In this document: positions 48,001-59,829 of the stretch, in pieces
Position numbering within the stretch: the stretch's first letter is position 1
Layout: every line of letters starts with the position of its first letter
DNA from: Diphasiastrum complanatum
Lineage: Eukaryota > Streptophyta > Lycopodiopsida > Lycopodiales > Lycopodiaceae
Assembly (NCBI GenBank): GCA_029204225.1
Contig: CM055109.1
Span: forward strand, 29,074,361-29,138,360
Reading direction: 5' to 3'
Length of the DNA: 64,000 bases
Position numbers and translations under genes: made by a program
Notes under the pieces: model-generated
What the model was told of the DNA's origin: nothing
Databases searched by the model: none
The model's input: the letters and a program-made list of their open reading frames with translations, nothing else

Positions 48001-49478
48001 GGGAAATGGGGACAATTTACAAGCATCAATCAATGTGGACAGGTTTCCTTTGGAACACTCAAGCTCATTTGGCGATTTTGAGAAGGCTGGTGCATCGGAT
48101 GAGTCACCAATGGCCAAATCAAAGGGCTTGAAAGGACCCGAGAAATCTTTTCCTGAGGACAACTTGCTTTCTTCATTGACACAGAAATATAATTCAAATA
48201 TGGTCAAAGATGTTCAGAGCACACCAAATTTTAAAAATCTGGACGATCTGTTTCTGAATGTCAAAGAAGTTAAATCTGATGCAGCTCCTAAGCCTTTGAT
48301 GTTGAGGGAAGAAAACTGGAAGCAGCCAAGTCTGAAACATGATTTGGACCTCCTTTTTCAGGCAAGCAACTCTGGTACAGGTCACTCATCATCAGCTGCA
48401 TCAAGCAAGAAGGAAATGTGGAATGAAACAAACATTGATTCATTTGAAAGCTTTTTTCCCTTAGGGAAAGTTGAGCAAGAAAGGAATGTTCAACAAGGTA
48501 GTGATCTGATTGACATTACACCTCTTGAATCAGAAATAGAAGCTATGCCTTTCGTGGACAACTTTTCTGACCTTGAATCATGGGCAAGAAAATCTTCAAG
48601 CACCATTCCGTCTTCTGCAAACTCTTTCTTGATCGAGGAGTTAGAAAAAGGTTCTTCCTTGTTTACAGGTCAGCACGAAGTGGATTCTAAAACCTTTGAT
48701 GCCATGGCAGCTTTGGGACAAACAAACACAGGGGAGAGCTCCGGAGCAATGGAAGAAGCCTGGGATGAAGATGATGTTCAATGGACCTCTGCAACAACTT
48801 CAACTGAGCTGGCATTTACAACTTCAAACAGTTCGATTAATAATCAGGTAGTTGCTTCTGATGATTTTCTCACATTCCAGCCAAGTTCACAGTACAGTGA
48901 ACACGAGAACAGACACACAGAAGTATGTGGGGGTACGGTGAAGGATATGTTCCAGCCAACAAGCGATGAAAGTAGGTCTTCGTTTTTGGAAACAAATGCA
49001 AACCTAGGAGGCCTGCAAAAGACAATTCTTGAAGCAAATTCCACAGCCTCATTTGCCAATGGCAATCATGGTGCCTGGGAACCATCAGTGAAGCTTCAAG
49101 ATTTACCAGAGGTTGCACCGAAACGGCCAACGCTTGATGGAGAGAGGTGTGTAAGATTGATAAATGCTTTTCTCTGATATGTTAAATATTGTGAATCAAT
49201 CCTAATGTTGACAAATTATTCAGCTAAATCAGCTCCATTTAGCGTCTGACCCTGTATTAACAGATGTCTAAACATCAAGATAAGCAGAGTTGTTATCATG
49301 TACAAATGATTGTGTTACTAAATATCTAATTTTCTTGTTATTTTGCAGCAATGGCCTCAACCCGAAGGTTGATGGAAGTCAGCAATATCCAGATATTCAC
49401 ACGCTTTTGTCAGAAATTCATGATCTGTCATTTATGCTGAAGGATCACCTTGTTATTCCTGAAGACAACAAATCTTGA
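42061..49478 (+). CDS. Plant-specific protein of the DUF7815 / 'dentin sialophosphoprotein-like' type, 3 exons
   Basis: Exons 42061-42381, 47849-49146 and 49349-49478 join in phase, with GT-AG junctions, to give 582 residues and a TGA. Residues 1-107 contain a short helix (LQALADLVKERG) and a finger C54-x2-C57...C70-x2-C73 with RGVETSVCIACG, followed by HAFQSFLQSLAP. This order (helix, Cys finger, aromatic-FLQSL) is what I know from this plant family. Exon 2 is long, hydrophilic and Ser/Asp/Asn-rich, with short aromatic-acidic motifs: SPSVQASWDFM, FGDFEK, NIDSFESFFPLG, DNFSDLESW and EEAWDEDDVQW. The extreme C-terminus LLSEIHDLSFMLKDHLVIP matches the family's signature ending. The biochemical role is unknown. 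ATG 42061 is chosen because the family N-terminus begins just after it; an upstream in-frame ATG at 42019 gives a GC-rich leader inside the repeat. A small exon could be missed in the 5.5 kb intron. Confidence 0.82.
44001..44385. mobile_element. Non-autonomous TIR DNA element (MITE, hAT-like)
   Basis: The left end ccatagttactagtagggaa, then cgcgggaatg, pairs with the right end cattcccgttccctggtaac, then tatgg (one 4-5 bp indel). The element is flanked on both sides by agtaag, a likely target duplication. Inner sequence is AT-rich with repeated gttcccattcc-type subterminal motifs. No transposase. The TIR and short duplication fit hAT-type elements, although 6 bp is less than the usual 8. Confidence 0.75.
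45040..45240. repeat. GC-rich block with CGGACGC subterminal repeats around an AT core
   Basis: Two GC-rich arms (about 45045-45115 and 45175-45230) repeat cgtccgg, ggacgcg and their complements, including palindromes ggacgcgtcc and gacccggggtc. They flank an AT-rich centre (tatttatttatttaaatatg). The layout suggests a small DNA transposon end or MITE; no clean outer TIR was found. Confidence 0.4.
46055..46357 (-). other. Antisense frame rich in AT-hook-like GRP motifs
   Basis: A 100-codon minus frame without stops encodes PRDPPRGRGRPPGRSVPQR, then GRPRGRPAKRGHTDDFSS, then an acidic Pro/Ser tail. RGRPPGR and RGRPAKRG are AT-hook cores. Such tails occur in MULE/FAR1-like proteins and in DNA-binding proteins, so it may be a transposase C-terminal fragment. 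No adjoining transposase domain was seen. Other-frame ORFs at 46041-46322 and 46048-46389 are shadows of the same GC-rich patch. Confidence 0.3.
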
Positions 49479-50509
49479 ACCACTAGCTGTAACCACTAAA
49501 AATGTGGAGTTCTCTTTTATGTTTCAAGGGAAAGTTTACGCCCCTAATTGGCTAACTCTTGCTTGCAAAATTTGTTATGCAGCATGAAGGAGCTTGCTGA
49601 CATACCTCCCAGATTAGATGCACCTTGTTTCTCTATTATTTTCATTTGAAAGATGGTATGCTTCAATAAGTGCTGTTGCATCTTACTACTTAAGCCTATG
49701 AAATGGCTGGAGAATAGGACCAGCCTTCATAAGAGACTGCTTCATATAGCGGTTACAATTTGACATGCCTTATAACAAGATTTCCTTGGCTCCACACTTT
49801 TTGCTTCTTTTTGACCAGTTAATGTTATGGTTGATTTCTTTGAAAACTGACATGGCAGTTGACATGAAACAATATGCTGGCAAATTGCAGTGGAATAATT
49901 GCCAGGATGATCTGGAATTGCAGCCTCATCCATCACCATGGGTTTGGATTTGGGCAACAACAAGAAAACTTTCCTTGATTTTTGGAAATGAATGTATGAG
50001 ACTTGGATGTGCCGAACAGATATTGAGTTGGTATAAGATAGTTAGAATTAAAGTTATCAGCCTATTCGACCTTTTCGAAAAACTCAAATTTTCAGAGAAG
50101 CCAAAAACATAGTTGCATAATGCATTGATCATAATAGTCTATAGATATCATGATTGAAGTATAGGCATTAAAGATTCCAAATTCTATATTTTTATGATTA
50201 GCCATTTAAAGCTTACCTGATACGTGTTTAATGCTATTTGACACCTATGACCTGTATTAAGTATACTTTTAGGGTTTGAACTTTAAAATAGTAAACTTGC
50301 AAGTGATGTCAAATCGTGGATGAATCATGAAACAAATACTAATGAAATTATAAAGGTATGAACTCAAAACATTCAAATTCCAACATTCAACAATCTAGAT
50401 TCCAATTTGAACTTTACATAATTCATAAAAGTGTAGTAACTCATAAAAAGTCATTTAAGAGTAAATTTCAAAAGCTCAAACTTCAATGTTCTTAGTAGCT
50501 ACACTATCT
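49479..50509 (+). other. 3' flank of the DUF7815-type gene
   Basis: Probably includes the 3' UTR (to about 49700). The plus frame at 49765-50112 has no recognised motif. No other feature seen. Confidence 0.5.
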
Positions 50510-52660
50510 ACTATCTAATCTCTATAATTTATCGCCGCCTCCTAATCCTACTCCGACATTGTAACTCAAGGCTAGGTGCTCTTCTTCTTTCGCTGCTTCT
50601 TCCTCTTCCTCACTGCTCTCGTCACTTGATGAAGCTAGATGCTCTTTCCCTTCTCTCATCCCAACTCTTGGATGTCGAGAAGTTGCACTTCTCCTAGTAA
50701 CAAGTCTTGCATTGCAATGTCTGTTGCGCATCGACATCAGGATAGACCCTTTGAATGTGGTCATACCAACCGCCCTCCAGTTCAACATCTGATTGCCACT
50801 CCATCCTCCCCCAGAGGGGATGCAAGATGTGGACAATAACATGTAATGGCTTGTGGAACCACTGCCATCTGGTTTGCCACATTTCTTTTATCTCTTCAAG
50901 CTTGTGTGAGTCAAAACGTAAAGTTTTAGAACAATTATCAATAGACTTGTGAATCTTGATTGTATCAAAAACTAGAGTTTGTAAAATTCAATCTTCAATT
51001 AGAGCCTAGAACTAGAAACATGAACTCATAGAGAAGGCCCAAAGTGGATCCTTCTTTGTCTATGAGGCGCAAGATGGTGTGTAGCACATGTAGCCTGATA
51101 ACAATGGACTCTGCCTCCTCCCAAAAGTGACTAGAGAGTATGATCCTCTCAAACCTCTTGGACTTGGCCTTTGTGGACCCGCTCCACTCTACCCAATGGT
51201 TGGAAACAACCATTTGCCCAAGTGTATTTTGCACCTTCAGCAGCCGCTCCAAGACAATGAAAATATATGCAAGAATATTTCATAGGTTTAGACAACTTAT
51301 AATTCAAAGTTAAAATCTCATTAATGATTAAAATTAGGCAACTTGATTTTTGAATCACGATTTACAAAGAATGAAAATGAATACAAATTGCAATTTGCAA
51401 ACCTGTTATTTGGTGGGGGTGGCAGGCTGGAGGATCTTTGGGGCTTTGAATTCCCTATAGATGGAGAGGACCTTCGGTCGCTTGGTGACAAAGCTCACCA
51501 AGAATCGAGCGATGTCCACTACCTCCTTGACCCATGGCAATTTTTCAATCTCCAATCAAGAGGTCCAAACAATGAGTGGTGATCACCTTCATAGTCCAAG
51601 AAGGTACAAAACGTTTAATTAAAACTTCAAACTTGAACCAAACACAAAGTTGAAAACACTAGTTTAAATTTCAAACATTTACCTACACAACTTTTTCTGG
51701 CCCCACTTCCTCAATGGCCTTCTTGATTTCATCAAAAATATACTCATCTGTCACAATAGTTCCTGGCGCAAAGAACCGATGGATCTCAAAATATGGTGCC
51801 TTTGCAAGAAGACACCAATATGTTGACGAGCTGACTGCTCTTGATATCATTCCATCCATCTAAAAGAGTGTTGCATCCATACCTAGCCCATGAATCTCGA
51901 ATGGGAGCTGCAACTTTCTCTAGACGCTCTCCACCTTTGAGGTCAAGTGCTTGGTCCTGAGCATCTCCATGATAGGTCCTTGCCACAACACACCAATACA
52001 AGAAATAGCCCGAATCATATCCCTCTAAGCTGGGGTCTTGGCCAAATGGAAGGGAAGATCACACAAGTAGATATACCGCCTAGTAGCAATGGTTGCATTC
52101 TTCTCGTGTGATTGCTGCCATGATTGGGTAAAGACTTATCTACCACCTCTCTGTGTGGCACTATGACCTCGAGAAGGGCCTGACCTCTCGCAACATATGA
52201 ACATGAAGTGCTAGGTATATCCTCTTCAAAATCAGCACCTTCACTACCGATAGCAAATAAAGATGCTAATGCCATGTGAAACTGGACGAGGGGGACAAGA
52301 TATGGATGGCCATGCAATTTATGTTCGCATTTCAACCACCAATGTTGATGTTGACATGAGTCATGACTTAGAAGTTACAACTTACGTGAATAGTAAACTT
52401 CAAAGTTTGAAAAAAACATTTTTGGATATTGAAAAATGAAATTGCCTCCTCTTGAAGCATTCGACCCCTCACCTCTCTAGGTAATATTGATTCCAAGTTC
52501 TCAGGTGCATTTGGGCATGCTCTGATATCATATACCCTTACCCGAAACCAGTGTGCTCTAATGTGGAGGGGTGTATATGTCTACGTCTACCACCACATGA
52601 TCCCACTCAGGATCCCACATCCTAACCCTTGATCCCCCTCAAATTCCCAAACTTTGAATC
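50510..52660 (-). pseudogene. hAT-family transposase, degenerate (BED finger, DUF659, C-terminal hAT region)
   Basis: On minus, from right to left: DPEWDHV and IRACPNAPENLESILP at ~52475-52615 resemble the BED-finger segment. A spacer follows. PIRDSWARYGCNTLLDGWND, then LVNILVSSCKGTIF (51786-51930), is the DUF659 block with its catalytic-region Asp in LLDGW. FERIILSSHFWEEAESIVIR, then HTILRLIDKEGSTLGLLYEF (51000-51160), is the mid-catalytic domain. WFHKPLHVIVHILHPLW and ELEGGWYDHIQRVYPDV (50740-50870) lead into an acidic tail (SSDESSEEEEEAAKEEE) ending near 50522. Frames shift several times. hAT transposases cut and paste DNA elements; this one is dead. Its TIRs were not identified. Confidence 0.78.
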
Positions 52661-52709
52661 TTGAATAAGCCAAAATTCAAAGCTTAAACCTTGGGAAATT
52701 ATAATCTAC

Positions 52710-52863
<154 letters not shown>

Positions 52864-53103
52864 GGGCTCTATTATGTAGTTACTACGTTTTTTTCTACCT
52901 TTCAAAGCTTCATGGAAGGAATTTGCCTTTGTGGTACGAAACCTATTTAATTGCCTTACCTTGCTAAAACTTAGAAAAATGACCCCAAAAGAAAAAGAAA
53001 CTAAAAAAAAAAATTAAATTATGTCCTCGGGAGGGAAACCTTGGTTTCTTGAATGGCTATGATCTGTGCACATTAGGGTGATACGATCTAACAGTGTGCA
53101 ACA

Positions 53104-55107
53104 ATGAGCACCCAGTGCATTAAGATGTATTGGATTGTCTATATAAGGAAAGATCACACAACCCTAAGATTTACTCTTCCTGCTCTCTCCTTTTCTCGTT
53201 CTCTCTCGTATTTGCTTCTCCATTGCGACTGCTTCTGCCTTGCCTTTATGTACATCAGACAACATATGATTGAAGCTGCCATTGAACTTTCTGTTAACCC
53301 TACTGCCAAGCTTCTTGCACACCTTGGCGGAGCCAAAAATATATGTGAAATAGAACGCCTTCTTAAAAAACCCAACTTCTCTACCTTACAGGATAAATAC
53401 TTCCAAAATACAAGCGGAAAAACAGGGTCCTTCAATTTGAATAATCCAAGTTCAGTCATTTCAGGCAATGGAAACAAGAAGAGGAAATACTTTCCTAACA
53501 AAGGCAATGAGGGGCAAAGCGGTGTTGGGAAAGGCGATCTTCCTATCAGAAAGCCGAACTTCTACCGTGATTGATCCATGTGCAGGAAGATATTGAAAAT
53601 TTTAGAGTATTGGAGGTCAGTACAGTTGGTAGGCAAAGACTTATCGTTAGAAGAGATGAAGGAAAGATGTTTTTACATTTACATTATTACAAGAGGTGCT
53701 TTGAGAGTATAAACATTAAGAAACTTTATTATGAAACTTAACTCCATGTTTTTGGTTACATTGATGAGATCTTTGAGCATATTCTATTTGGCTGGACCTT
53801 TTTTCCACATTTGAAGCGTGAATGGTATAAGCCTTTTCAAGTTTTTTGCGAGTTTGACATTGATAACTTTCCACCTTGTACTTGCTTGAATTATATACGT
53901 TTTAGAGAGTTTATTGATGAAAATTTTTAGCATGTTACCTCTATGAACACTAGAATTGTAGACAGTAAGATTTTAAGAAACGACTTGAATAAAGGGCTTA
54001 TTCATATTCCTATACGCCAATCCAATATTAATGAGGTCGCTTTGGAACTGTACCATGGTTGGTTTAAATTGGCTGATTTTTTACCCTGTTATCAAAATAT
54101 GGATCATGATAGTATTGTGAAACATGCCCTTATTTGTAAGGTTGTCGTTTTGAACTTTCTAAAGAAAAATAGATGGCTTCATGGTAAAAGCACCACTAGA
54201 AAAGATTTAAAAAATGCTAGTGATGAACGTGACTGGATCACTACCTATCTGTATGTGAATGTCGTAGACAAGGCCCAACATAATCCTTGATTCATGTCCA
54301 TAAATTTTGTTAGAAATTTGGCGCTACAAAGATTATCTAGTCCGAATTTTGCTCCTTTTCCAGAAAATGGCATCAATGACATTGATAATGCTATTGTGAG
54401 TACTAAGCATAAGTTTTCTAGTATATTGCCAGAATACCTTTTAGGAAAAGACGAATTACCTTATCTACTTTGTACCTTTAAAGCACATAAGAATACCTTC
54501 AGATGGATTACAAATGCACATGACTGTTACTTTTCAAAGGTGGCCACATTTCATTCTAGGGCTCTTGGTATTCTATCTCCGCTCCTTATGGAGGGGGGCA
54601 GGCCTTAAGGCAAATTCATACCAGAGTTACCTAAATGTGGATACCAACCTATTTTAGCAGTGCAACTCATCCACTGAATTCTATCTTAACGTGCCAAGTA
54701 AAATTACTACTATGTGGTCTACCGACATCTTTAAATGTTATGAAAACATCCCTCTTAGTGGCCCTGATGGACTTAAGACTATTATATGGAAATTAATATT
54801 GTATGCTTTCAAATTTAGCAAGAACAAATTTCTTGTCTATAAATGAAAACCTGGACATGAGGAATGTAAATGGAGCATATGGACAAACTACTACTTTGCC
54901 AATGGAATGATTTATTGACTGACCATTGCATTGTAAGACTTGGAAACAAAGCTTGGAGACAAGTTTGTGGTATACCTATGGGCTTTGCCTATTCCCCTAC
55001 TTGGTGTAACTGGTATCTATCATTTTATGAATTGCTTTTTATGAAAAGACTTGCCATACTTGGAGAGTACTTACGGGCATTCAAAAATACTTTTCGTTAT
55101 ATAGATG
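53104..55107 (+). pseudogene. Divergent reverse transcriptase (Penelope/telomerase-like pattern), broken
   Basis: A basic N-terminal frame (53104-53574) is followed by ~190 codons with two stops containing REWYKPFQVFCEFDIDNFPP. Then IVDSKILRNDLNKGLIHIP (53943-54290) and the linked frame 54294-54608 carry PYLLCTFKAHKNTFRWITNA, an RT finger/primer-grip-like block. From ~54712 STDIFKCYENIPLSGPDGL is RT motif A. After a frameshift, LGNKAWRQVCGIPMGFAYSP is motif B, with TWCNWYLSFYELLFMKRLAI after it. NTFRYID at ~55094 is the start of motif C; the second Asp is lost at the junction with Copia sequence (YIDA). This order and GIPMG...RYID resemble Penelope-like or telomerase-type RTs. I recall a similar unclassified RT family in algae and seed-free plants. 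No GIY-YIG domain is visible. Several frameshifts and the lost Asp make it inactive. Confidence 0.65.
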
Positions 55108-57032
55108 CCAGGAAGCATAGGCAAAGAACATCAAGAATGGAAAGAGAAGAACGACAAAGCAGTAGTTGTCATCTCCTCTTCCATCGAAGACAACATTACC
55201 CTTGACCTCACATCAATCTCTAATGCTAGAGAGATGTGGAATACACTCATCAGCAAAGTTCAAACTAAGTCACGAAATCAGATAATGATCTAGAGGATCA
55301 ACTTACCTATCTGAGATGGGATGGCAAAGACCTTACAAGCTTCATCAGGAAGATGAAGGACCCATTCCTATCGCTACACAACACTGGAGCAGAACACGCA
55401 GTCTCACAAGAGAAACAACTCAGTTACCTGCTACGCTTCTTACCACGATCGTTCCAGACAACCCGGACATTGTTGGCTAAAGATCCTGCTATGACCTTCG
55501 AGATAGCAGTCATCGACATCAAGGAGGAAGTTGAAGCCAGAGAGCACTATGACGACAAGAACAAGTCTGATCAAGCTCTCTATGGCAATAGAGACCAGTC
55601 GAAGAAGAAACCTTATCCTAAGAGAGAGTCGACAAGCAAACCAGATCAGAACCAGCAGAAGCAGGGAACTCAAGAAGGCAGATCGAAAGGGAAGAACAGG
55701 CAACAAGAAGACATGCGACAGATGCAAATATGACGGCCACGCAGTGGATAAATGTTGGCTGAACCCAAAGATTGAGTGCATACATTGTCAACCGTGGATT
55801 GCTATGACAATCCAAGAAACAAGAAGACACAAAGCAGGAAGGAAAGCACAAACAACACATTGTACATGGAGGAGCTCGAGTCCTCAAAGATGGCTGAAGA
55901 CTGAGCTAGCAGAAGTCCTATTGCTTATGTGCTACATCAACAACCGATGTTCAAGACATAGTTCTTGATTCAAGAGCCACGTCGCACTTTGTGAGACAAG
56001 GCAAATGATCGTCAACTTTTGACAAATTGATTCCTCCAGATACATCGTTCTAGGAGATGGATCGTGACATGACGTGAGTGGCAGTGGAGTACTTTGGCTC
56101 AGCACCAATGGGAGAGACAAAAGACTAAACAACGTCCTATATGTGCCGACACTTCAGAAAGATCTGCTATCAGTTGCGAGAATAGCAAATGCAGGCATGC
56201 GTGTGACATTCATAGATCAGACATGCAATGTGATTGATGTCAGCTCCAGTTCACTCATCACGCAAGGTAGACGAAGAGAAAACTTGTATCACCTAAAGAT
56301 ATGCCTACCGACAGAGCAGGCTCATCAAGTCCGTGAGTGTATGGATGTTCTGTGGCACAGGAGACTATACCACATGAACCCTCTTGTACAAAGCAAGCCA
56401 GAATAATGCATTCGCAAGAGTAAACATCAGAGATGCAAACCTAACGTCCTGTGATACATGCAACAAAGGGAAGATGTCACGTACACCTTTCATGAAGGAT
56501 TCCTTCATAGCGACGAAACTTCTGGAGCTAATACACTCAGACATCTGTGGACCCTTTGATGCACTCTTTGTAGGAGGATCAAGATACTATATTACTTTTA
56601 TTGATGATTACAATAAGTTCGTTGTTGTGTACTTCATCCATAACAAATCTGAAGCTCTTGATAAGTTTACAGAATATGTGAACTAGGCTGAGAAGTGGAC
56701 GGAGAAGAAAGTCAAGCAAATAAGAATGGAGGAGAATATATCTCCAACCGATTTATCGACTTTTGTAAAAGTTGAGGCATCCTTCACAGGAAGACAACAG
56801 CCTATACACCACAACATAATGGTGTAGTTGAGAGGAAAAATAGAACTCTCATGGAAGCTGCAAGATCCATGATGGCCTACTCCAAGGCATCAAGATCTCT
56901 ATGGGCTGAGGTAGTAGCTATAGTGGCCTACCTGCAGAACAGGATAGGCAAGTCGAGCATTGCTCACACTACCCCACATGAGGTATGGTGGAGAAGCAAG
57001 CTAAATCTGGCTCATGTTCGAATCTTTGGATG

Positions 57033-57262
57033 TGTAGCATATGCACACATACCAAATAAGAAGAGAAAAAAACTGGACGAAAAGGTGGAGCAAGGATTCT
57101 TGGTTGGCTATGATTTTGATATACATTCTACATATGCATATGCACACATACTAGATATGTAGCATATGCACACATACCAAATAAGAAGAGGAAAAGCTGG
57201 ACGAAAAGGTGGAGCAAGGATTCTTGGTTGGCTATGATATACATTCTACATATTACAGAGTA
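57033..57262 (+). repeat. 125-bp tandem duplication within the Copia element
   Basis: The block from tgtagcatatgcacacatac to catatgcatatgcacacata is repeated at 57158, including the string gaaaaggtggagcaaggatt. It duplicates the post-integrase segment EQGFLVGYD and breaks the frame. Confidence 0.9.
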
Positions 57263-57829
57263 TACATGCCTCAAACCAATGAAGTGAAGACTGTTAGAGA
57301 CGTCAAATTCGACAAGACAAGAATAATGGCTGAGGAAGATCCGATCAGCTACGAAGCTCTCAACAGGCAATACTATGACCTACCCACATCGACAAAGGGT
57401 GCAGACCCTGAGAATCTAGATGAAGATGTTCAAATTCCAGACGAACTGAATGATAGTCTGGATGACGAGCAGACTGATATATCGGAAGTGCCCAGAATAC
57501 CTATGACACACCAAAGTTCTGTTGTCAGCAGATAGGTCAAAAACAAGGCAATTGTTGAGTCTGTATTATCTCCAAGGAGAGCACTAGTCAGATATATACC
57601 TGACAGCTCATCTTCTGCTCAAGAAGAATTTTGTGGATTCAGTGGTGAACCAAAAACTTATGAAGAAGCCATCAACAGTCCAGACAAGGACAAATGGATC
57701 AAGGCCATGGAAGACGAGATGCGCTCCATGAAGCAAAACGAAGTGTGGGCTCTCGAGCCACTACTAGCTAACCGAAAGACTGTCAAGTGTAAGTGGGTCT
57801 ACAAGCATAAGTATGGACCAAGTGCTTCG

Positions 57830-58320
57830 AAATATCTGCCTTCACCTGTGCAATTAGCTTGTCTCTTCGTGACAGAATCAGCGTGTCATCTACATAGACA
57901 CCGATTATGATGATCTCTCCGTTTATGACTTTCACATAAACGTTGTAGTCAGCCATTAAAGGCTGGAAGCCTAAGGATCTTAGTGTGTGATCCTTCTTCT
58001 TGTATCACTGGCTAGCGGACTGTTTCAATCCATAGATGCTTCTGTGCATTTTGCAGGCATAGTCAACAAGTGACTTGCAGGTAAAACCTGGTGGTTGGGC
58101 TCCATGTAGACCTCTTCTTTCAGCTCCCCATGCAGGAATGTTGTCTTTTCGTCTACAATGTGGATCTTCATATCATAGGCAACTGCATATGCAAACAATA
58201 TGCATAGAAATGTGTGCTTCACAACAGGAGAAAAGGTCTCTGTATAGTCAATGTCATACCTCTGTGAGAAGTGTTTTGCAACTAGCCTGGCCTTGTATCT
58301 TATCACTAGTCAAGATACAT
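57830..58320 (-). other. Inverted reverse-transcriptase segment within the Copia element
   Basis: The minus strand of this ~490-bp block encodes, in order, IRYKARLVAKHFSQRYDIDY, TETFSPVV, KTTFLHGELKEEVYMEPN, MHRSIYGLKQSASQ and IGVYVDDTLILSRRDKL. This is the RT core including the catalytic YVDD (~57884-57895). The plus strand on either side encodes what normally precedes it (CKWVYKHKYG) and follows it (GVNTPM). It is therefore an in-place inversion. Confidence 0.88.
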
Positions 58321-59115
58321 TCAGAAGATCATTGATAATTGCAACATGATAGATTGCAAGGGAGTAAATACTCCAATGGTCCATGGCACAGTGCTGACAA
58401 GTAAAGACTGTCCCAGAGATGAAGCAACACGACAAGCAATGGAGCATAAGCCTTACAGAAGGCTTATCGGTTCTTTGACGTACTTGGCAGACAATACGCG
58501 GCCAGACATTGCCTATGCAGTGTTCAGATTGAGCCAATTCAACATAAATCCAGGTCTAACACATTGGAAAATTGCCAAGAGGATTCTGCAATACCTGAAA
58601 AACACAAAGGACTATGGCCTATGCTATTGTCGAGATGCAGAAATCAAGATTGAATTCTACAGTGATGCAAGTTGGGTGTCCCTGAAAGATGATAGTAAAA
58701 ATGTCTCAGGATGATGCACCATAACAACCGATGCAGCTGTTATATGGATCAACAGAAAGCAGACAATAACTACCCAATCATCATGTGAGCTAGAATATGT
58801 TGTTGCAGCCAAAATGGCTAATGAGCTGACATGGCTCAGACAGTTCCTAGGGGGACTAGGATAGAGCACCGATAAACCGTTGATCCTGCACATGGACAAC
58901 ACATTAGCTATTCATCTGACTAAAGACCCAGTGTTTCAGTCTAGAATGAAACGCATGGCCATTAAGTATCACTTGATTAGGGATCCGGTTGAAAAGGACG
59001 ATGCCTTCATATCGACAAAGCAGATGGTAGCTGATATCTTTACGAAGCATCTAGACAAGGCATTGTTTGAAAGACAAAGGTCAAGCTTGGGAATCAGCAA
59101 AATATCGCTTTGAGA

Positions 59116-59829
59116 GGGAGCTGAAAAAACCTTATGTTCTACATTTTTCAAAGCTTTAGTATTTTTTCTTACAGTTCTCTCTATCGGGCTATGTCGACTA
59201 ATCGGGCATCCACAAGCTAAGTCCAAGATGACATATCGGGCATGGATGAACTATCAGACCTCAGCCACTTGGGCATGAAGTTTTTAAACTATCTCGATCC
59301 ATCGCTTAATGACTGTTTAACTAAACTTTTAGCTAATCAAATCTTGTAATCTAATCCAGTATGATATATGTACTGGATAGACATGCATAACATTATATAC
59401 AAAGACATAGTTCTAAATGTAGCACTCACTGAGGCGCGTATCAAGGAAGAGAGATAGTTTTAGCAGTAGCTAGTTCCATTCGTGAGAAGAGAACACCTCT
59501 CTCATGCCGATGTGCTGATCTGGAAAACAGACAACGCTCAAAAGAAATTTTTGATGTATACTCGATTTTGATAATACAGACGAGTTACAATTTTTTTGCT
59601 CAATGTGCCATATTTGAACCTTGTGATGCTTGTTCAATTTTATCAGTAGATATATTTTCGCTGTCATTAGACATCATATGTTGTTCATAAATTCATTGAT
59701 AGATTAGGCTCTCTGTTGTTAGAAGGATGGCTGATCGTGGTTTGAGGCAGTAGCCTTGTCCGACAGATTATCTCCAACTGAGCTCTAACTGGAAATGTCG
59801 CCTGACCCGAAATACTCGGATTTCAATAG
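59116..59829 (+). other. Probable Copia 3' LTR region and flank
   Basis: A purine-rich tract (gagagggagctgaaaaaa) directly follows the RNase H stop, with tgttctac at 59133 as the likely LTR start. The right edge is not defined and no partner LTR exists in the window. Repeated atcgggcat strings lie at 59182-59240. Confidence 0.4.

Larger units (their letters stand above)
55108..59115 (+). pseudogene. Ty1/Copia polyprotein, near complete but rearranged
   Basis: Gag starts abruptly (EHQEWKEKNDKAVVVISSSI) fused to the broken RT; no 5' LTR lies between. It continues through REMWNTLISKVQ, LSYLLRFLPRSFQTT and a zinc knuckle CDRCKYDGHAVDKC (~55716-55757). Then come the pre-integrase WHRRLYHMN (~56352), the integrase LIHSDICGPFDAL and YITFIDDYNKFVVVYF, and HNGVVERKNRTLMEAARSMM (~56818). 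RT opens with KAMEDEMRSMKQNEVWAL and VKCKWVYKHKYG (to ~57825), is inverted at 57830-58320, and resumes at CKGVNTPM. RNase H follows (YSDASWVSLKD ~58657; SSCELEYVVAA ~58780), then the end MVADIFTKHLDKALFERQ (59024-59077). There are many stops and frameshifts plus a 125-bp duplication. It is a dead copy. Confidence 0.88.

Noticed and set aside
49765-50112. 115-codon plus frame after the DUF7815-type gene
   Set aside because: No recognised motif, AT-rich, lies in 3' flank; likely chance.
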